Source: Thiobacillus sp. (lineage in GTDB: Bacteria; Pseudomonadota; Gammaproteobacteria; Burkholderiales; Thiobacillaceae). From it: a DNA stretch of 61,964 nt. Positions 9,531-20,668 of this stretch are shown here, piece after piece (positions within the stretch are counted from its first letter, which is position 1; the number at the start of each line of letters is the position of its first letter). The notes under the pieces were generated by a model. That model was not told where the DNA came from and searched no databases. It was given only the letters and a program-made list of their open reading frames with translations. Made by a program: the position numbers and the translations under genes. The stretch spans positions 1-61,964 of the forward strand of contig JAJPEP010000102.1 of assembly GCA_021166845.1 (NCBI GenBank), written 5' to 3'.

Positions 9531-10354
9531 GCGAGAGCGGGCAACCCTCGGTCGGGCAGATTTTGCGTGATGCGCGCGAAGCGCAGGGCATCACGCTGGA
9601 AGATGCTGCTGTGCGCCTGCGCCTGATGCAGCGCCAGGTCGAGGCCATGGAGACGGATGATTTCGAGAGCCTCGATCCGCCCGTGTTCGCCCGCGGGTTT
9701 GTGCGCAACTATGCACGCCTGCTGGGGCTTGCGCCCGAAGCGCTGCTGGCGCGCATGGCAGGCGCGCCGGCCGAGCCGGCTGAGGTCAGCCATGCCGCGC
9801 CGCCCCCGCCGCATTCCTGGTTGAGCTCGCCCTGGCTGATCCTGCTGCTGCTGGGTTTGCTGGTGCTGGTGGCGGCGCCCGTGGCGCTGTATTGGTGGCT
9901 CAACAGCGCGGGAGAGGATGGCCCGGGCAAGCAGGCGCCGTCCGCTGCGCAAACCCGTTTCGCACCGGTCGCGGTTCCTGCGCCCGTTACGGAACCGGCG
10001 GAAGCCGCTCCCCCTGCCGTTGAAGTTGCCTCCGTTGCGCCGGCCGCGCCCGCGGCGGAGACCCCCGAGACCCCTCGGCAGGATGAAGCCGGGACGCCCG
10101 AAGCCCCGGCGATTAACGGCGTGCTGCACCTCGAATTCGGCGACGAGTCCTGGGTCGAAGTCAAGGATGCCAGCCGCCGCATGCTGCATCGCCAGCTCAA
10201 CCCGGCCGGCACGAAGGCCGATATCCCGGGTCAGCCGCCGTTCGATGTGGTGATCGGCAACGCAGCGCAAGTGCGCCTGACGTACAACGGCCGCCCCATC
10301 GACCTGGAGCCCTTTATTGAAGTGACGGTCGCCCGCTTTACTCTGGAAGAATGA
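9527..10354 (+). CDS. rodZ: Cell-shape protein RodZ
   Basis: Bitopic inner-membrane protein that anchors MreB filaments and helps set rod shape. The protein has 275 residues. Order of parts: cytoplasmic helix-turn-helix domain (about 8-75, [20 protein letters not shown]), a single membrane segment (about 103-125, [20 protein letters not shown]), a Pro/Ala-rich linker (about 135-195), and a C-terminal DUF4115 domain (about 198-275, [18 protein letters not shown]). It is coupled to both neighbours by ATGA overlaps. Confidence 0.9.
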   Translation: MSESGQPSVGQILRDAREAQGITLEDAAVRLRLMQRQVEAMETDDFESLDPPVFARGFVRNYARLLGLAPEALLARMAGAPAEPAEVSHAAPPPPHSWLSSPWLILLLLGLLVLVAAPVALYWWLNSAGEDGPGKQAPSAAQTRFAPVAVPAPVTEPAEAAPPAVEVASVAPAAPAAETPETPRQDEAGTPEAPAINGVLHLEFGDESWVEVKDASRRMLHRQLNPAGTKADIPGQPPFDVVIGNAAQVRLTYNGRPIDLEPFIEVTVARFTLEE

Positions 10355-11574
10355 TGTCCGAAATACTCCGTCGTCCAAGCCGTCAGGTTCGGATCGGCCA
10401 TGTGCCGGTCGGCGGCGATGCGCCCGTGGTGGTGCAGTCGATGACCAATACCGATACCGTCGACATCCAGGCCACCGTGCGCCAGGTGCGGGCGCTCGCC
10501 GAGGCCGGCTCGGAGCTGGTGCGGCTCACCGTCAACACCCTGGAAGCCGCCGCCGCGGTGCCGCGTATCCGCGAGCGCCTCGATGTGCTGGGCTGCCGCG
10601 TACCGCTGATCGGCGACTTCCACTTCAACGGCCACAAGCTCCTGACCCAGGTTCCGGAATGCGCCGAGGCGCTCGCCAAGCTGCGTATCAACCCCGGCAA
10701 CATCGGGCGCGGCAACAAGCGCGACGAGCAGTTCGCCACCCTGATCGAGGTGGCCTGCCGTCACGACAAGCCGGTGCGCATCGGCGTCAACTGGGGCAGC
10801 CTCGACCAGGCGCTGGCGGCGCGCATGATGGACGACAACGCGCGCCTCGCGCAGCCGGAAGACGCCGAGGTGGTGATGCGCCGCGCGATGGTGGCCTCCG
10901 CCCTGGAATCGGCGAAAAAGGCCGAGGAACTGGGCCTGGGCGGCGACAAGATCATTCTTTCCTGCAAGATGAGCAGGGTGCAGGACCTGATTTCGGTGTA
11001 CCGCGATCTTGCGTCGCAGTGCGACTATCCGCTGCACCTGGGGCTGACCGAGGCCGGCATGGGCAGCAAGGGCATCGTCGCTTCGACCGCGGCTTTGGCG
11101 GTGCTGCTGCAGGAAGGCATCGGCGACACCATTCGCATCTCTTTGACCCCCGAGCCGGGCGGCGATCGCACCCAGGAAGTCCGCGTCGGCCAGGAAATCC
11201 TGCAGGCGCTCGGCCTGCGCGCCTTCACCCCGCAGGTCACCGCTTGTCCCGGCTGCGGCCGCACCACCTCGACCGTGTTCCAGGAACTGGCGCAGGACAT
11301 CGAAAGCTATCTGCGCAACCAGATGCCGGTGTGGCGCAGCCAGTATCCCGGCGTCGAATCCATGCAGGTGGCGGTGATGGGCTGCGTGGTCAACGGACCC
11401 GGCGAATCCAAGCATGCCAACATTGGTATCTCGCTGCCCGGCACCGGCGAAGTGCCGGTCGCGCCGGTGTACGTCGACGGCGAAAAAACCGTGACGCTGA
11501 AGGGTGACCGCATCGCCGCGGATTTCCAGGCGATCGTCGAGGACTATGTGCGCAGCCATTACGGCGCTGCGTGA
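10351..11574 (+). CDS. ispG: (E)-4-hydroxy-3-methylbut-2-enyl diphosphate synthase
   Basis: Iron-sulfur enzyme of the MEP isoprenoid pathway that reductively opens the cyclic diphosphate MEcPP to HMBPP. The protein has 407 residues. The [4Fe-4S] ligands are visible as Cys299 and Cys302 ([11 protein letters not shown]), Cys345 and Glu352 (GCVVNGPGE). Two adjacent ATG codons (10351 and 10354) both fit; the first overlaps the rodZ stop. The order rodZ-ispG-hisS is conserved in beta- and gammaproteobacteria. Confidence 0.97.
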   Translation: MMSEILRRPSRQVRIGHVPVGGDAPVVVQSMTNTDTVDIQATVRQVRALAEAGSELVRLTVNTLEAAAAVPRIRERLDVLGCRVPLIGDFHFNGHKLLTQVPECAEALAKLRINPGNIGRGNKRDEQFATLIEVACRHDKPVRIGVNWGSLDQALAARMMDDNARLAQPEDAEVVMRRAMVASALESAKKAEELGLGGDKIILSCKMSRVQDLISVYRDLASQCDYPLHLGLTEAGMGSKGIVASTAALAVLLQEGIGDTIRISLTPEPGGDRTQEVRVGQEILQALGLRAFTPQVTACPGCGRTTSTVFQELAQDIESYLRNQMPVWRSQYPGVESMQVAVMGCVVNGPGESKHANIGISLPGTGEVPVAPVYVDGEKTVTLKGDRIAADFQAIVEDYVRSHYGAA

Positions 11575-11596
11575 CCCGCATTTCATTGATTAATCT

Positions 11597-12871
<1,275 letters not shown>

Positions 12872-12876
12872 ACGCA

Positions 12877-13518
12877 ATGGCAACCTACGATCTCGACGAA
12901 CAGGAACGGCTGGACGAACTGAAGGCCTGGTGGAAACGCTGGGGCAACCTGGTGATGGTCGGGCTCGCCGTGGTGGTCGCGGCGGCGGCGGGCTGGCGCT
13001 ACTGGCAGAACCAGGTGGTGACGCAAAGCCTGGAAGCCGCAACCGTGTACGAACAGCTCACCCGGTCGCTGGCGGCCAACGATGCCAAGGCGGCGCGCGA
13101 CGCGGGCGCGATGCTGATCGACCAGTACAAGGGCACCGCCTACGCGCCGCGTGCGGCGCTGTTGCTGGCCAAGCTGAACGTCGGCGCCAAGGACCTGAAA
13201 AGCGCGCAGACCCAGCTGGAATGGGCAGTGGCCAACAGCAAGGAACCCGCGGTCAAGGACCTGGCGCGCCTGCGGCTGGCCGGGGTGCAGCTCGACCAGA
13301 AGCAATATGACGCCGCGCTGAAAACCCTGTCCGCCACGCACAGCGATGCATTTGCCTTCCGCTTCCACGACCTGAAGGGCGACGTGCTGCTGGCGCAGGG
13401 CAAGCCGGCCGAGGCGCGCGCCGCCTACCAGGCCGCCTTCGGCAAGATGGCGGAAGACAACGTCTATCGCAACATTGTCGAACTGAAGCTCGACGCGCTG
13501 GGAGGGGAGGCCAAATGA
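12877..13518 (+). CDS. yfgM: YfgM-like SecYEG-associated TPR protein
   Basis: Inner-membrane protein with a periplasmic TPR domain; in E. coli YfgM works with PpiD at the Sec translocon. The protein has 213 residues. A short cytoplasmic segment (DEQERLDELKAWWKRWGN) is followed by one membrane helix (about 24-43) and helical repeats to the C-terminus. The conserved place between hisS and bamB supports the call. The stop overlaps bamB (ATGA). Confidence 0.88.
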   Translation: MATYDLDEQERLDELKAWWKRWGNLVMVGLAVVVAAAAGWRYWQNQVVTQSLEAATVYEQLTRSLAANDAKAARDAGAMLIDQYKGTAYAPRAALLLAKLNVGAKDLKSAQTQLEWAVANSKEPAVKDLARLRLAGVQLDQKQYDAALKTLSATHSDAFAFRFHDLKGDVLLAQGKPAEARAAYQAAFGKMAEDNVYRNIVELKLDALGGEAK

Positions 13519-14654
13519 AGAGGCGTCTGATGGTCGCCGGCCTGGCGCTGGCTTTGTCGGGGTGCGGCACGGTCGGCGGCTGGTTCGGTTCCGGTCCGGC
13601 CAGGGCGAAGCCGGCCGAACTGGTCGAATTCAAGCCGACCGCCAGCCTTGACCAGGCCTGGAAAGTCGAAACCGGCGATACCGCCGGCCATTTGTTTCAC
13701 CCGCAGGCCGAGGGCGACGACGTCTTCGCCGCGGGCGGCAGCCGGGTGGTGCGCATTGCCGTTGCAAACGGTCAGACGGTATGGAACACCGATGCCGGCG
13801 TGAAGCTGTCCGCCGGGGCCGGTGTGGACCAGAGCCTGGTTCTGGCGGGAAGCGGCAAGGGCGATTTGCTGGCGCTGGATCGGGCCAGCGGCGCGGTGCG
13901 CTGGAAAGTGGCGCTGTCGAGCGAAGTGACCGGACAGTTGCTGGCCGTCGCCGACATGGTGATCGCCCGCACCGGCGATGGCCGCGTGCATGGCCTCGCC
14001 GCGGCCGACGGCGGCCGCAAGTGGCTGTACAGCCGCAGCCTGCCGGCACTGAGCCTGCGCGGATCGGGCGGCATGGTGGTGCGCGACGAGGTGCTGTACG
14101 CCGGCTTCCCCGGCGGCAAGCTGGTTGCGCTCAATGCCGCCAACGGCGCGCAGCTGTGGGAGGCCACGGTGACATTGCCGCGCGGGGCGACCGAACTCGA
14201 ACGGGTGGCCGATGTGATGGGCAATCCGGTGGTGGACGAACGCCAGGTGTGCGCCGTCGCCTACCAGGGACGCGTGGCCTGCTTCGACCGCCGTAACGGT
14301 TCGCTGCTGTGGGCGCGCGACACTTCCAGCAATAGCGGGCTGGCGATGGACGAGCGCAACGTCTACGTCACCGACGACAAGGACGCCGTCACCGCCTTCG
14401 ACAAAGCCAGCGGTCGGGCCGGCTGGCGGCAGGATAAGCTGGCACGCCGCCAGGTGACCGCACCGCTGGCGCTTGGGACCTGGCTGGTGGTGGCGGATAG
14501 CGAGGGGGTCGTGCACGTGCTGTCGGCCGATGACGGCAGCTTCGTTGCGCGCGCCAGGCTCGACAGCAGCGTGCGCACGGCCCCGGTCGACATCGGGCCG
14601 GGCTTCGCGGTGCAGACGGCCAAGGGCAGTGTGGTCGCTTTCAGGCTCAAGTGA
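13515..14654 (+). CDS. bamB: Outer-membrane assembly lipoprotein BamB
   Basis: Periplasm-facing lipoprotein of the BAM complex that folds outer-membrane beta-barrels. The protein has 379 residues. The signal peptide carries the lipobox LSGC (LALALSGCGTVGG). The remainder is an eight-bladed PQQ-like propeller with repeated blades such as LLALDRASGAVRWKVAL and LVALNAANGAQLWEATV. After the stop, 114 bp lead to der. They hold a weak C-rich/G-rich fold near 14690-14716 but no convincing terminator. Confidence 0.93.
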   Translation: MKRRLMVAGLALALSGCGTVGGWFGSGPARAKPAELVEFKPTASLDQAWKVETGDTAGHLFHPQAEGDDVFAAGGSRVVRIAVANGQTVWNTDAGVKLSAGAGVDQSLVLAGSGKGDLLALDRASGAVRWKVALSSEVTGQLLAVADMVIARTGDGRVHGLAAADGGRKWLYSRSLPALSLRGSGGMVVRDEVLYAGFPGGKLVALNAANGAQLWEATVTLPRGATELERVADVMGNPVVDERQVCAVAYQGRVACFDRRNGSLLWARDTSSNSGLAMDERNVYVTDDKDAVTAFDKASGRAGWRQDKLARRQVTAPLALGTWLVVADSEGVVHVLSADDGSFVARARLDSSVRTAPVDIGPGFAVQTAKGSVVAFRLK

Positions 14655-14768
14655 GTGCTTGGGCTACTTGATGATTGATCTGCCAGGTGGACCCCGGCGA
14701 AAGGGTATGGGGTTTTCCTCCCCCCGCTGCGGCCGCCCGGTGAATGTTATGGATTCGAATTTTCGCTA

Positions 14769-16175
14769 ATGCTCCCTACCCTGGTTCTGGTCGGCCGGCC
14801 CAACGTCGGCAAGTCCACCCTCTTTAACCGTCTCACCGGCACGCGCGACGCGCTGGTGCACGACCTGCCGGGGATGACGCGCGATCGCCATTACGGGCGC
14901 GGGCGCCTCGGCGACAAGCCCTATCTGGTAGTCGACACCGGCGGTCTGGAGCCGGTCGTCACCGACGGCATTCTCGCCGAAATGGCGCGGCAGACGCTGC
15001 AGGCCATCGACGAGGCCGACGCCATCATTTTCCTGGTCGATGCGCGGGCAGGCCTGACGCCGCAGGACAAGCTGATCGCCGATCGCCTGCGCCGCGCGCG
15101 CTGTCCGGTGCTGCTCGCGGTCAACAAGGCCGAGGGCATGAATGCCGCCGTGGTCACCGCCGAGTTTCACGAGCTGGCGCTGGGCCAGCCGCTGGCAATT
15201 TCCAGCGCGCATGGCGACGGCGTGTCCGACCTGGTGGCCGAGGCGCTGGCGCCGTTTTCCGAAGAGGAAGAGAAACGCGACGATTTCGGCATCCCCAAGA
15301 TCGCGCTGGTGGGGCGCCCCAACGTCGGCAAGTCGACGCTGGTCAACACCCTGGTGGGCGAGGAACGCGTAATCGCGTTCGACCAGCCGGGCACCACGCG
15401 CGATTCGATTTACGTCGAGTTCGAGCGCGACGGCAAGCCCTACATCCTGATCGATACCGCCGGCCTGCGCCGTCGCGGCAAGGTGTTCGAGACGGTGGAA
15501 AAATTCTCCGTCATCAAGACTCTGCAGGCGATCGAGGACGCCAATGTGGTGGTGCTGGTGCTCGACGCGCACGAGAACATTTCCGAGCAGGACGCGCATC
15601 TGGCCGGATTCGTGCTGGAAACCGGGCGCGCGCTGGTGGTCGCGGTCAACAAGTGGGACGGGCTTTCCGCCGAGCAGCGCGAAGACGTCAAGCGCGACAT
15701 CGGCCGCAAGCTGGCGTTTCTCGACTTTGCCCGCTTCAACTACATCTCGGCGCTGAAGGGCAAGGGGCTGGAAAACCTGCTGAAGGACATAGAAGCCGCG
15801 CACGCCGCCGCCTTCATCAAGCTGTCGACGCCCAAGCTCACACGGGTGCTGGAGATGGCGGTGGAACAGCACGCGCCGCCCAAGAACGGACTGTTCCGTC
15901 CCAAGCCGCGCTACGCCCACCAGGGCGGCAAGAATCCGCCGGTGATCATCCTGCACGGCAATGCGCTGGAAGGCCTGCGTGACGATTACAAGCGCTATCT
16001 GGAAAGCAGTTTCCGCAAGGCGTTCAAGCTGCAGGGCACGCCGTTGCGAATCCAGATCAAGGAAGGCGGCGCCAGCAATCCGTTTGCAGGCAAGACACGC
16101 GGCCCGCTGAGCGAAAGCGAAGCGACTCGGATGCGGCGCAAGAAGCGGGTGCGGCGCAAGGTCTACGGAAGCTGA
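14769..16175 (+). CDS. der: Ribosome assembly GTPase Der
   Basis: Essential double-GTPase that acts in maturation of the 50S subunit. The protein has 468 residues. Two complete G domains are visible: [14 protein letters not shown] with DLPGMTRD and NKAE, then [14 protein letters not shown] with [10 protein letters not shown] and NKWD. A KH-like domain follows (about 350-440). The C-terminal tail is very basic ([15 protein letters not shown]). The gene converges with a small minus-strand gene 3 bp after its stop. Confidence 0.96.
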   Translation: MLPTLVLVGRPNVGKSTLFNRLTGTRDALVHDLPGMTRDRHYGRGRLGDKPYLVVDTGGLEPVVTDGILAEMARQTLQAIDEADAIIFLVDARAGLTPQDKLIADRLRRARCPVLLAVNKAEGMNAAVVTAEFHELALGQPLAISSAHGDGVSDLVAEALAPFSEEEEKRDDFGIPKIALVGRPNVGKSTLVNTLVGEERVIAFDQPGTTRDSIYVEFERDGKPYILIDTAGLRRRGKVFETVEKFSVIKTLQAIEDANVVVLVLDAHENISEQDAHLAGFVLETGRALVVAVNKWDGLSAEQREDVKRDIGRKLAFLDFARFNYISALKGKGLENLLKDIEAAHAAAFIKLSTPKLTRVLEMAVEQHAPPKNGLFRPKPRYAHQGGKNPPVIILHGNALEGLRDDYKRYLESSFRKAFKLQGTPLRIQIKEGGASNPFAGKTRGPLSESEATRMRRKKRVRRKVYGS

Positions 16176-16178
16176 ATA

Positions 16179-16430
16179 TCATTCCAGCCAGCGCACCAGG
16201 TAAAACAGCCTGAAGCCTTCCGACGAACGCGAGGGGCCGCTGGCGATGGCCGCGTAGCGGCCGTTGACCGGGTCGGCGTGCGCCAGTGCATCGGTTTCGC
16301 TGGCATACATTTCGACCACGCCTTCCGGGAAACGCTGGCGTTTCTTGCCGGAAGGCGAATAAATCACCACCGCCGAGGTGCCGACGACATTCGATTCGAT
16401 ATCGCTGAACAGGCTGGCGGCTTGCGGCAT
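16179..16430 (-). CDS. Small hypothetical protein, 83 aa
   Basis: I do not recognise this protein. It has 83 residues, beginning MPQAASLFSDIESNVVGTSA and ending LFYLVRWLE. It has no signal peptide or membrane segment. The middle part (KKRQRFPEGVVEMYASETDA) looks like a small alpha-beta domain. The gene starts two bases after the stop of the next upstream minus-strand gene, so the two form an operon. It converges with der. Codon usage looks normal, which favours a real gene. Confidence 0.6.
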   Translation of the reverse strand: MPQAASLFSDIESNVVGTSAVVIYSPSGKKRQRFPEGVVEMYASETDALAHADPVNGRYAAIASGPSRSSEGFRLFYLVRWLE

Positions 16431-16432
16431 GC

Positions 16433-16717
16433 TTAGTGGGTTTTTTTCGGGATGCTGCCGATCTTGACGGCGTGGGAAGTGGGCGTTTCGTCGGTGAAAT
16501 GCGGGCGCTCTTCCAGGGTGCGGCCGGTGAGCTGGGCGAGTTCGGCTTCGCGGTTGGAAATCACCACCAGGCAATCCTTGATGCCGAGCACGGTGGCTTC
16601 GGTCAGGGGGCTGGGGTTGCCGTCGCGCGGCGCGGTGTCGCGCACGATGGAGGTGAGGGTCTTGCGCATCATGCGCATGATGCGCTGTTCGTCGTGCAGG
16701 GTTTTATCGGCGTCCAT
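16433..16717 (-). CDS. Small hypothetical protein, 94 aa
   Basis: Unrecognised 94-residue protein starting MDADKTLHDEQRIMRMMRKT. The N-terminal half is helical and charged; the middle contains TEATVLGIKDCLVVISNREA. A GGAG ribosome binding site lies seven bases before the ATG. It appears to be a conserved betaproteobacterial-type small protein, but I cannot name a family with confidence. It is the first gene of a two-gene minus-strand operon and is divergent from galT. Confidence 0.6.
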   Translation of the reverse strand: MDADKTLHDEQRIMRMMRKTLTSIVRDTAPRDGNPSPLTEATVLGIKDCLVVISNREAELAQLTGRTLEERPHFTDETPTSHAVKIGSIPKKTH

Positions 16718-16890
16718 GGGGATGCTCCGGAGGGTCGGAAAAGACCTGTCATTGTCGGCGCCGGCCGGGCCTTCGTCAATGCAAGGCCTTGGCGGCGGAA
16801 GGGATAAAAAGCCTGACTGGGGGCATAAGAATAAGTGAACCGACAGCGTGGTCCGGCTGATTTAAGCTTGGCAGCCACAGGAGAAGCCGC

Positions 16891-17982
16891 ATGTCAGAAC
16901 CAACCCCCCCCGAGACGAACGAAGTCCGCGAAATCCGAATCAATCCCGTCGTGCCGAGCGAGTCGGTGCTGGTCGCCACTGCGCGCAGCATGCGCCCGAA
17001 AAAGGCCGAGGAACTGGCGCCGCGCGACACCCGCAAGCATGTGGAAACCTGCCCGTTCTGCCGCGGCAACGAGCACAAGACGCCGCCGCTAATCCTGAGC
17101 TGGCCGGCGGAAGGCGACTGGCAGATCCGCATGGTGGAAAACCTCTACCCGGTGCTGGGCGACGACCGCGAACAGGCCGGCTTCAATTTCGGCCTGCAGC
17201 AGACCATCGACGGCTACGGCCGGCACGAGGTCATCATCGATCATCATGAACACGGCATCGCCGTGCAGGACATGGCGGAAAGCCATCTGGCCGCGCTGTT
17301 CGGGGTCTACCAGATGCGCATGCGGCAGTTGTTCGAATCGGACAGCCGGCTGAAATACGTGCTGGTGTTCAAGAACTTTGGCCCGGCGGCCGGGGCGTCG
17401 ATTCCGCACACCCACAGCCAGGTGATCGCGATGCCGGTGGTGCCGGAAAACGTCGACGCCGAGGTGAAGAACAGCGCGGCGCATTACGCCAAGCACCACC
17501 ACTGCATTTTCTGTGCGCTGATCGACGAGGCGCTGACCTTCGAGGCGACGATCTACGACCGGACCTCGGGCGCGGTGCGACGCAAGATCAATGTCGGCCA
17601 GTACGTGGTCGAGCGCGGCGAAAAATTCATCGCCATCAAGCCCTTCGCCAGCCGCTACGAGTGGGAAGTGCACATCCTGCCGCTGACGCACCAGGCGGAT
17701 TTTCTCGACGTGCGCGCCGAGGACATGGCCGACCTGGCGCGGGTGATGAAGCGCACCATGGCGCGGCTGGATGCGGTCATCGGCGGCGCGCAGTACAACT
17801 TCTTCCTGCACTCGGTGCCGCACGATGCCCAGCGTGCCGCCCACGCGCCGAGCTACCACTGGCATCTCGAAATCTGCCCGCGCACCTCGATTCCGACCGG
17901 TTTCGAGCTGGGCTCGGGATTGTTCGTCAACACCATCAATCCGGAACAGGCGGCCGAGCGCCTGCGGGCGGTGGAGTTGTAA
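16891..17982 (+). CDS. galT: Galactose-1-phosphate uridylyltransferase-like protein
   Basis: HIT-superfamily nucleotidyltransferase of 363 residues. The zinc-ligand pair Cys54/Cys57 (ETCPFCRGNEHKT) and the catalytic HxHxQ motif at 173-177 (IPHTHSQVIAMP) are present, plus a second HxH region (YHWHLEICPR). GalT exchanges UMP between UDP-glucose and galactose-1-phosphate. In this clade the true substrate could be another sugar or nucleotide phosphate, because no gal genes accompany it here. A good AGGAG ribosome binding site precedes the ATG. It sits between der and hflX, where many betaproteobacteria carry hfq. Confidence 0.85.
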   Translation: MSEPTPPETNEVREIRINPVVPSESVLVATARSMRPKKAEELAPRDTRKHVETCPFCRGNEHKTPPLILSWPAEGDWQIRMVENLYPVLGDDREQAGFNFGLQQTIDGYGRHEVIIDHHEHGIAVQDMAESHLAALFGVYQMRMRQLFESDSRLKYVLVFKNFGPAAGASIPHTHSQVIAMPVVPENVDAEVKNSAAHYAKHHHCIFCALIDEALTFEATIYDRTSGAVRRKINVGQYVVERGEKFIAIKPFASRYEWEVHILPLTHQADFLDVRAEDMADLARVMKRTMARLDAVIGGAQYNFFLHSVPHDAQRAAHAPSYHWHLEICPRTSIPTGFELGSGLFVNTINPEQAAERLRAVEL

Positions 17983-18280
17983 ACGCACTTTGGCATTAGA
18001 CGGCCTTTAAGCGAGTCCATGCACGTGTCCTGGCCGATATGGGGGTGGACTACGGGCAGGTGGCATTTTGGGCGCCCGCGGCCGGCGTGCTCTTGCGTTC
18101 GGCTTGAAATGCTGAAATCACCCCCAAACTGTGAGGCCTGTATGAACATCGAGCCACAGCCCTCCCGGCATCCCATTTTGAACGCACAGCGCTGCGCGCC
18201 TATCCCCGCATCGCCCGGCCGTATCGAAGGCCTCGAGCGGCAGGCCTCGATGCGGCAGCCCTATATGCGGAGAGTCGCCG
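17983..18280 (+). other. Intergenic region between galT and hflX
   Basis: These 298 bp hold no gene I can support. A 48-codon frame from ATG 18148 ends at 18288 across the hflX start, but it has no family resemblance. No Hfq coding sequence is present on either strand. A GGAG-type site at 18269-18273 serves the hflX start. Confidence 0.5.
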
Positions 18281-19465
18281 TTGTTTGAGCGGCACGTGGG
18301 CGGCGAGCGTGTCATCCTGGTGGCGCTTGATTTCGGGACCCCGGATTTTGCCGAAAGCGTGGCCGAATTGCGCTTGCTGGCAGCGGGGGCGGGACTCGAC
18401 ATCCGGGGGGAGGTGCAGGGCAAGCGCAGCCGTCCGGACGCCGCACTGTTTGTCGGCAGCGGCAAGGCCGATGAAATCGCGGCGCTGGTGGCCGCCACCG
18501 AAGCCGATGTCGTCATTTTCAACCACGAGCTGTCGCCCGCGCAGGAACGCAATCTGGAGCGCCGCCTGCACTGCCGGGTGATCGACCGCGTCAGCCTGAT
18601 CCTGGATATCTTTGCCCGCCGGGCGAGCAGTGCCGAAGGCAAACTGCAGGTCGAGCTGGCCCAGTTGCAGCATTTGTCGACCCGCCTGGTGCGCGGCTGG
18701 ACCCACCTGGAGCGACAGCGCGGCGGTGTCGGTATGCGCGGCCCGGGCGAGAAGCAGTTGGAAACCGACCGCCGCCTGATCGGGCTGCGGGTCAAGGCGC
18801 TGCGCGAACGACTCGCCAAACTGGGCAAGCAGCGCCGCACCCAGCGGCGTTCGCGCGCGCGCCAGAATGTGCTGTCGGTGGCGCTGGTGGGCTACACCAA
18901 TGCGGGCAAGTCCACCTTGTTCAATGCGTTGACGCGCGCCGGCGCCTACGCGGCCGACCAGCTGTTCGCCACGCTCGACACCACCACGCGCAAGGTTTAT
19001 CTGCCGCGCCTGGCTGAATCCGCCGGTGGTGAACCGGCGAGCGGCGAAGTGGTGCTGTCGGATACGGTCGGCTTCATCACCCGCCTGCCGCATGACCTGG
19101 TGGCGGCCTTCCGGGCCACGCTGGAAGCCACGGCCGAAGCCGATTTGCTGCTGCATGTGATCGATTCGTCCAGCCCTGGGCGCGAGCGTCAGATCGAGGC
19201 GGTCGAGAAGGTGTTGCATGAAATCGGCGCGGATGTCGTGCCGCAGCTTCGCGTCTACAACAAGCTCGATCTGACGGACGTGGCGCCGGGGGTTGGGCGC
19301 GACGAGTATGGTAGACTTCAAAGCGTGTATGTGTCCGCGCAAACCGGCGCTGGACTTGAACTTTTACGTGAGGCGCTGTCGGAAATTCTTTGCGCTGGCC
19401 GTGTTCGGCATGAAGCCAGTGCGCCAGACGACACCTCTCCTCGAACTGAAGTTATCTCTGAATAA
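18281..19465 (+). CDS. hflX: Ribosome-associated GTPase HflX
   Basis: GTPase that splits or rescues stalled and heat-damaged 70S ribosomes. The protein has 394 residues from a TTG start, giving (M)FERHVGGERVILVALDF, in register with E. coli MFDRYDAGEQ. The N-terminal nucleotide-binding domain contains NHELSPAQERNLERRL. It is followed by the glycine-rich motif GGVGMRGPGEKQLETDRR. The G domain begins at GYTNAGKSTLFNAL with DTVGFI and NKLD. hflK starts 6 bp after the stop. Confidence 0.94.
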   Translation: MFERHVGGERVILVALDFGTPDFAESVAELRLLAAGAGLDIRGEVQGKRSRPDAALFVGSGKADEIAALVAATEADVVIFNHELSPAQERNLERRLHCRVIDRVSLILDIFARRASSAEGKLQVELAQLQHLSTRLVRGWTHLERQRGGVGMRGPGEKQLETDRRLIGLRVKALRERLAKLGKQRRTQRRSRARQNVLSVALVGYTNAGKSTLFNALTRAGAYAADQLFATLDTTTRKVYLPRLAESAGGEPASGEVVLSDTVGFITRLPHDLVAAFRATLEATAEADLLLHVIDSSSPGRERQIEAVEKVLHEIGADVVPQLRVYNKLDLTDVAPGVGRDEYGRLQSVYVSAQTGAGLELLREALSEILCAGRVRHEASAPDDTSPRTEVISE

Positions 19466-19471
19466 ATCGAT

Positions 19472-20668
19472 ATGGCATGGAACGATCCCCAATGGGGCAA
19501 CAACGGCAACCGCAATAAAAACAGCGGGCCGCCTGACCTGGATGAGATCTGGCGCCGCATCAACCAGCGCCTCAATGGCCTGTTCGGCAAGAAGGACACC
19601 GGTGGCGGCAGTGGCGGCGGAGAGGGTTTTTCGCCCGAAGGCTTGCCGGGCGGCGGCAATCTGGTCGGCCTGCTGATTGGCGTGCTGGCGCTGGTCTGGG
19701 TGGCAAGCGGGTTTTACATCGTCGACACCGGCCAGCGGGGCGTGGTGCTGCGTTTCGGCCAATATGTCGAGACCACCGAGCCGGGTCCGCGCTGGCATCT
19801 GCCGTGGCCGGTCGAGTCGCGTGAGATCGTCAACGTCGATCAGGTGCGCACCGTTGAAATCGGCTACCGCAGCGACGTCAAGAGCAAGGTGCTGAGGGAA
19901 TCGCTGATGCTGACGGACGATGAGAACATCATCGATCTGCAGTTCGCCGTTCAATACATCCTGAAAGACCCGAAAGATTTTCTCTTCGTTAACCGCGGAC
20001 CGGAAGAAACGGTGCTGCAAGTGGCCGAAACCGCGATGCGCGAAATCGTCGGCAAAAACAAGATGGACTTTGTTCTGTATGAAGGCCGCGCTGAAATTGC
20101 CGCGAGCGCCAAGATATTGCTGCAGCAGATTCTCGATCGCTACAACACCGGCATCAGCATCAGCCAGGTGACCCTGCAGAACATCCAGCCGCCCGAGCAG
20201 GTACAGGCCGCGTTCGACGACGCGGTGAAAGCAGGTCAGGATCGTGAGCGCCTGAAAAATGAAGCCGAAGCCTATTTCAACGACGTCGTGCCGCGCGCCC
20301 GCGGTCTGGCGTCGCGTCTGACGGAAGAGGCCGAGGGCTACAAGCTGTCGGTGATTGCCAACGCCGAGGGTGAGGCCAGCCGCTTCGCGCAAATTTTTAC
20401 CGAATACCAGAAGGCGCCTCAGGTCACGCGCCAGCGTATGTATCTCGACACCATGCAGGCCGTAATGAACAACACCAGCAAAATATTGGTGGACCAGAAG
20501 GGCGGCAACAGCCTCCTGTATCTGCCGCTCGACAAATTGCAGCAGACCGTGAGCCAGCCCTATAGCAGCGGCCCGGATGTGCAGTCGGCGCCGGCGTCGG
20601 CCGCCACGCCCCTGGACGCTCGCACGCGTGACGCCTTGCGCAACCGCGACCGGGAGGCACGGCCATGA
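19472..20668 (+). CDS. hflK: FtsH modulator subunit HflK
   Basis: Membrane-anchored SPFH protein that forms the HflKC cage around FtsH and modulates its proteolysis. The protein has 398 residues. A Gly/Asn-rich N-terminus (MAWNDPQWGNNGNRNKNSG) precedes one membrane helix (about 65-85, LVGLLIGVLALVWVASGFYI). The SPFH domain and a long coiled coil follow, with ERLKNEAEAYFNDVVPRARG. The C-terminus is Ala/Arg-rich. The stop overlaps hflC by ATGA. Confidence 0.95.
   Translation: MAWNDPQWGNNGNRNKNSGPPDLDEIWRRINQRLNGLFGKKDTGGGSGGGEGFSPEGLPGGGNLVGLLIGVLALVWVASGFYIVDTGQRGVVLRFGQYVETTEPGPRWHLPWPVESREIVNVDQVRTVEIGYRSDVKSKVLRESLMLTDDENIIDLQFAVQYILKDPKDFLFVNRGPEETVLQVAETAMREIVGKNKMDFVLYEGRAEIAASAKILLQQILDRYNTGISISQVTLQNIQPPEQVQAAFDDAVKAGQDRERLKNEAEAYFNDVVPRARGLASRLTEEAEGYKLSVIANAEGEASRFAQIFTEYQKAPQVTRQRMYLDTMQAVMNNTSKILVDQKGGNSLLYLPLDKLQQTVSQPYSSGPDVQSAPASAATPLDARTRDALRNRDREARP

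Noticed and set aside
14690..14716. C-rich/G-rich fold after bamB as a terminator
   Set aside because: The stem is only four or five pairs and pairing is ambiguous; only a short T run follows.
18148..18288. Forty-eight-codon frame between galT and hflX
   Set aside because: No family resemblance, no clear ribosome binding site, and it runs across the hflX start.
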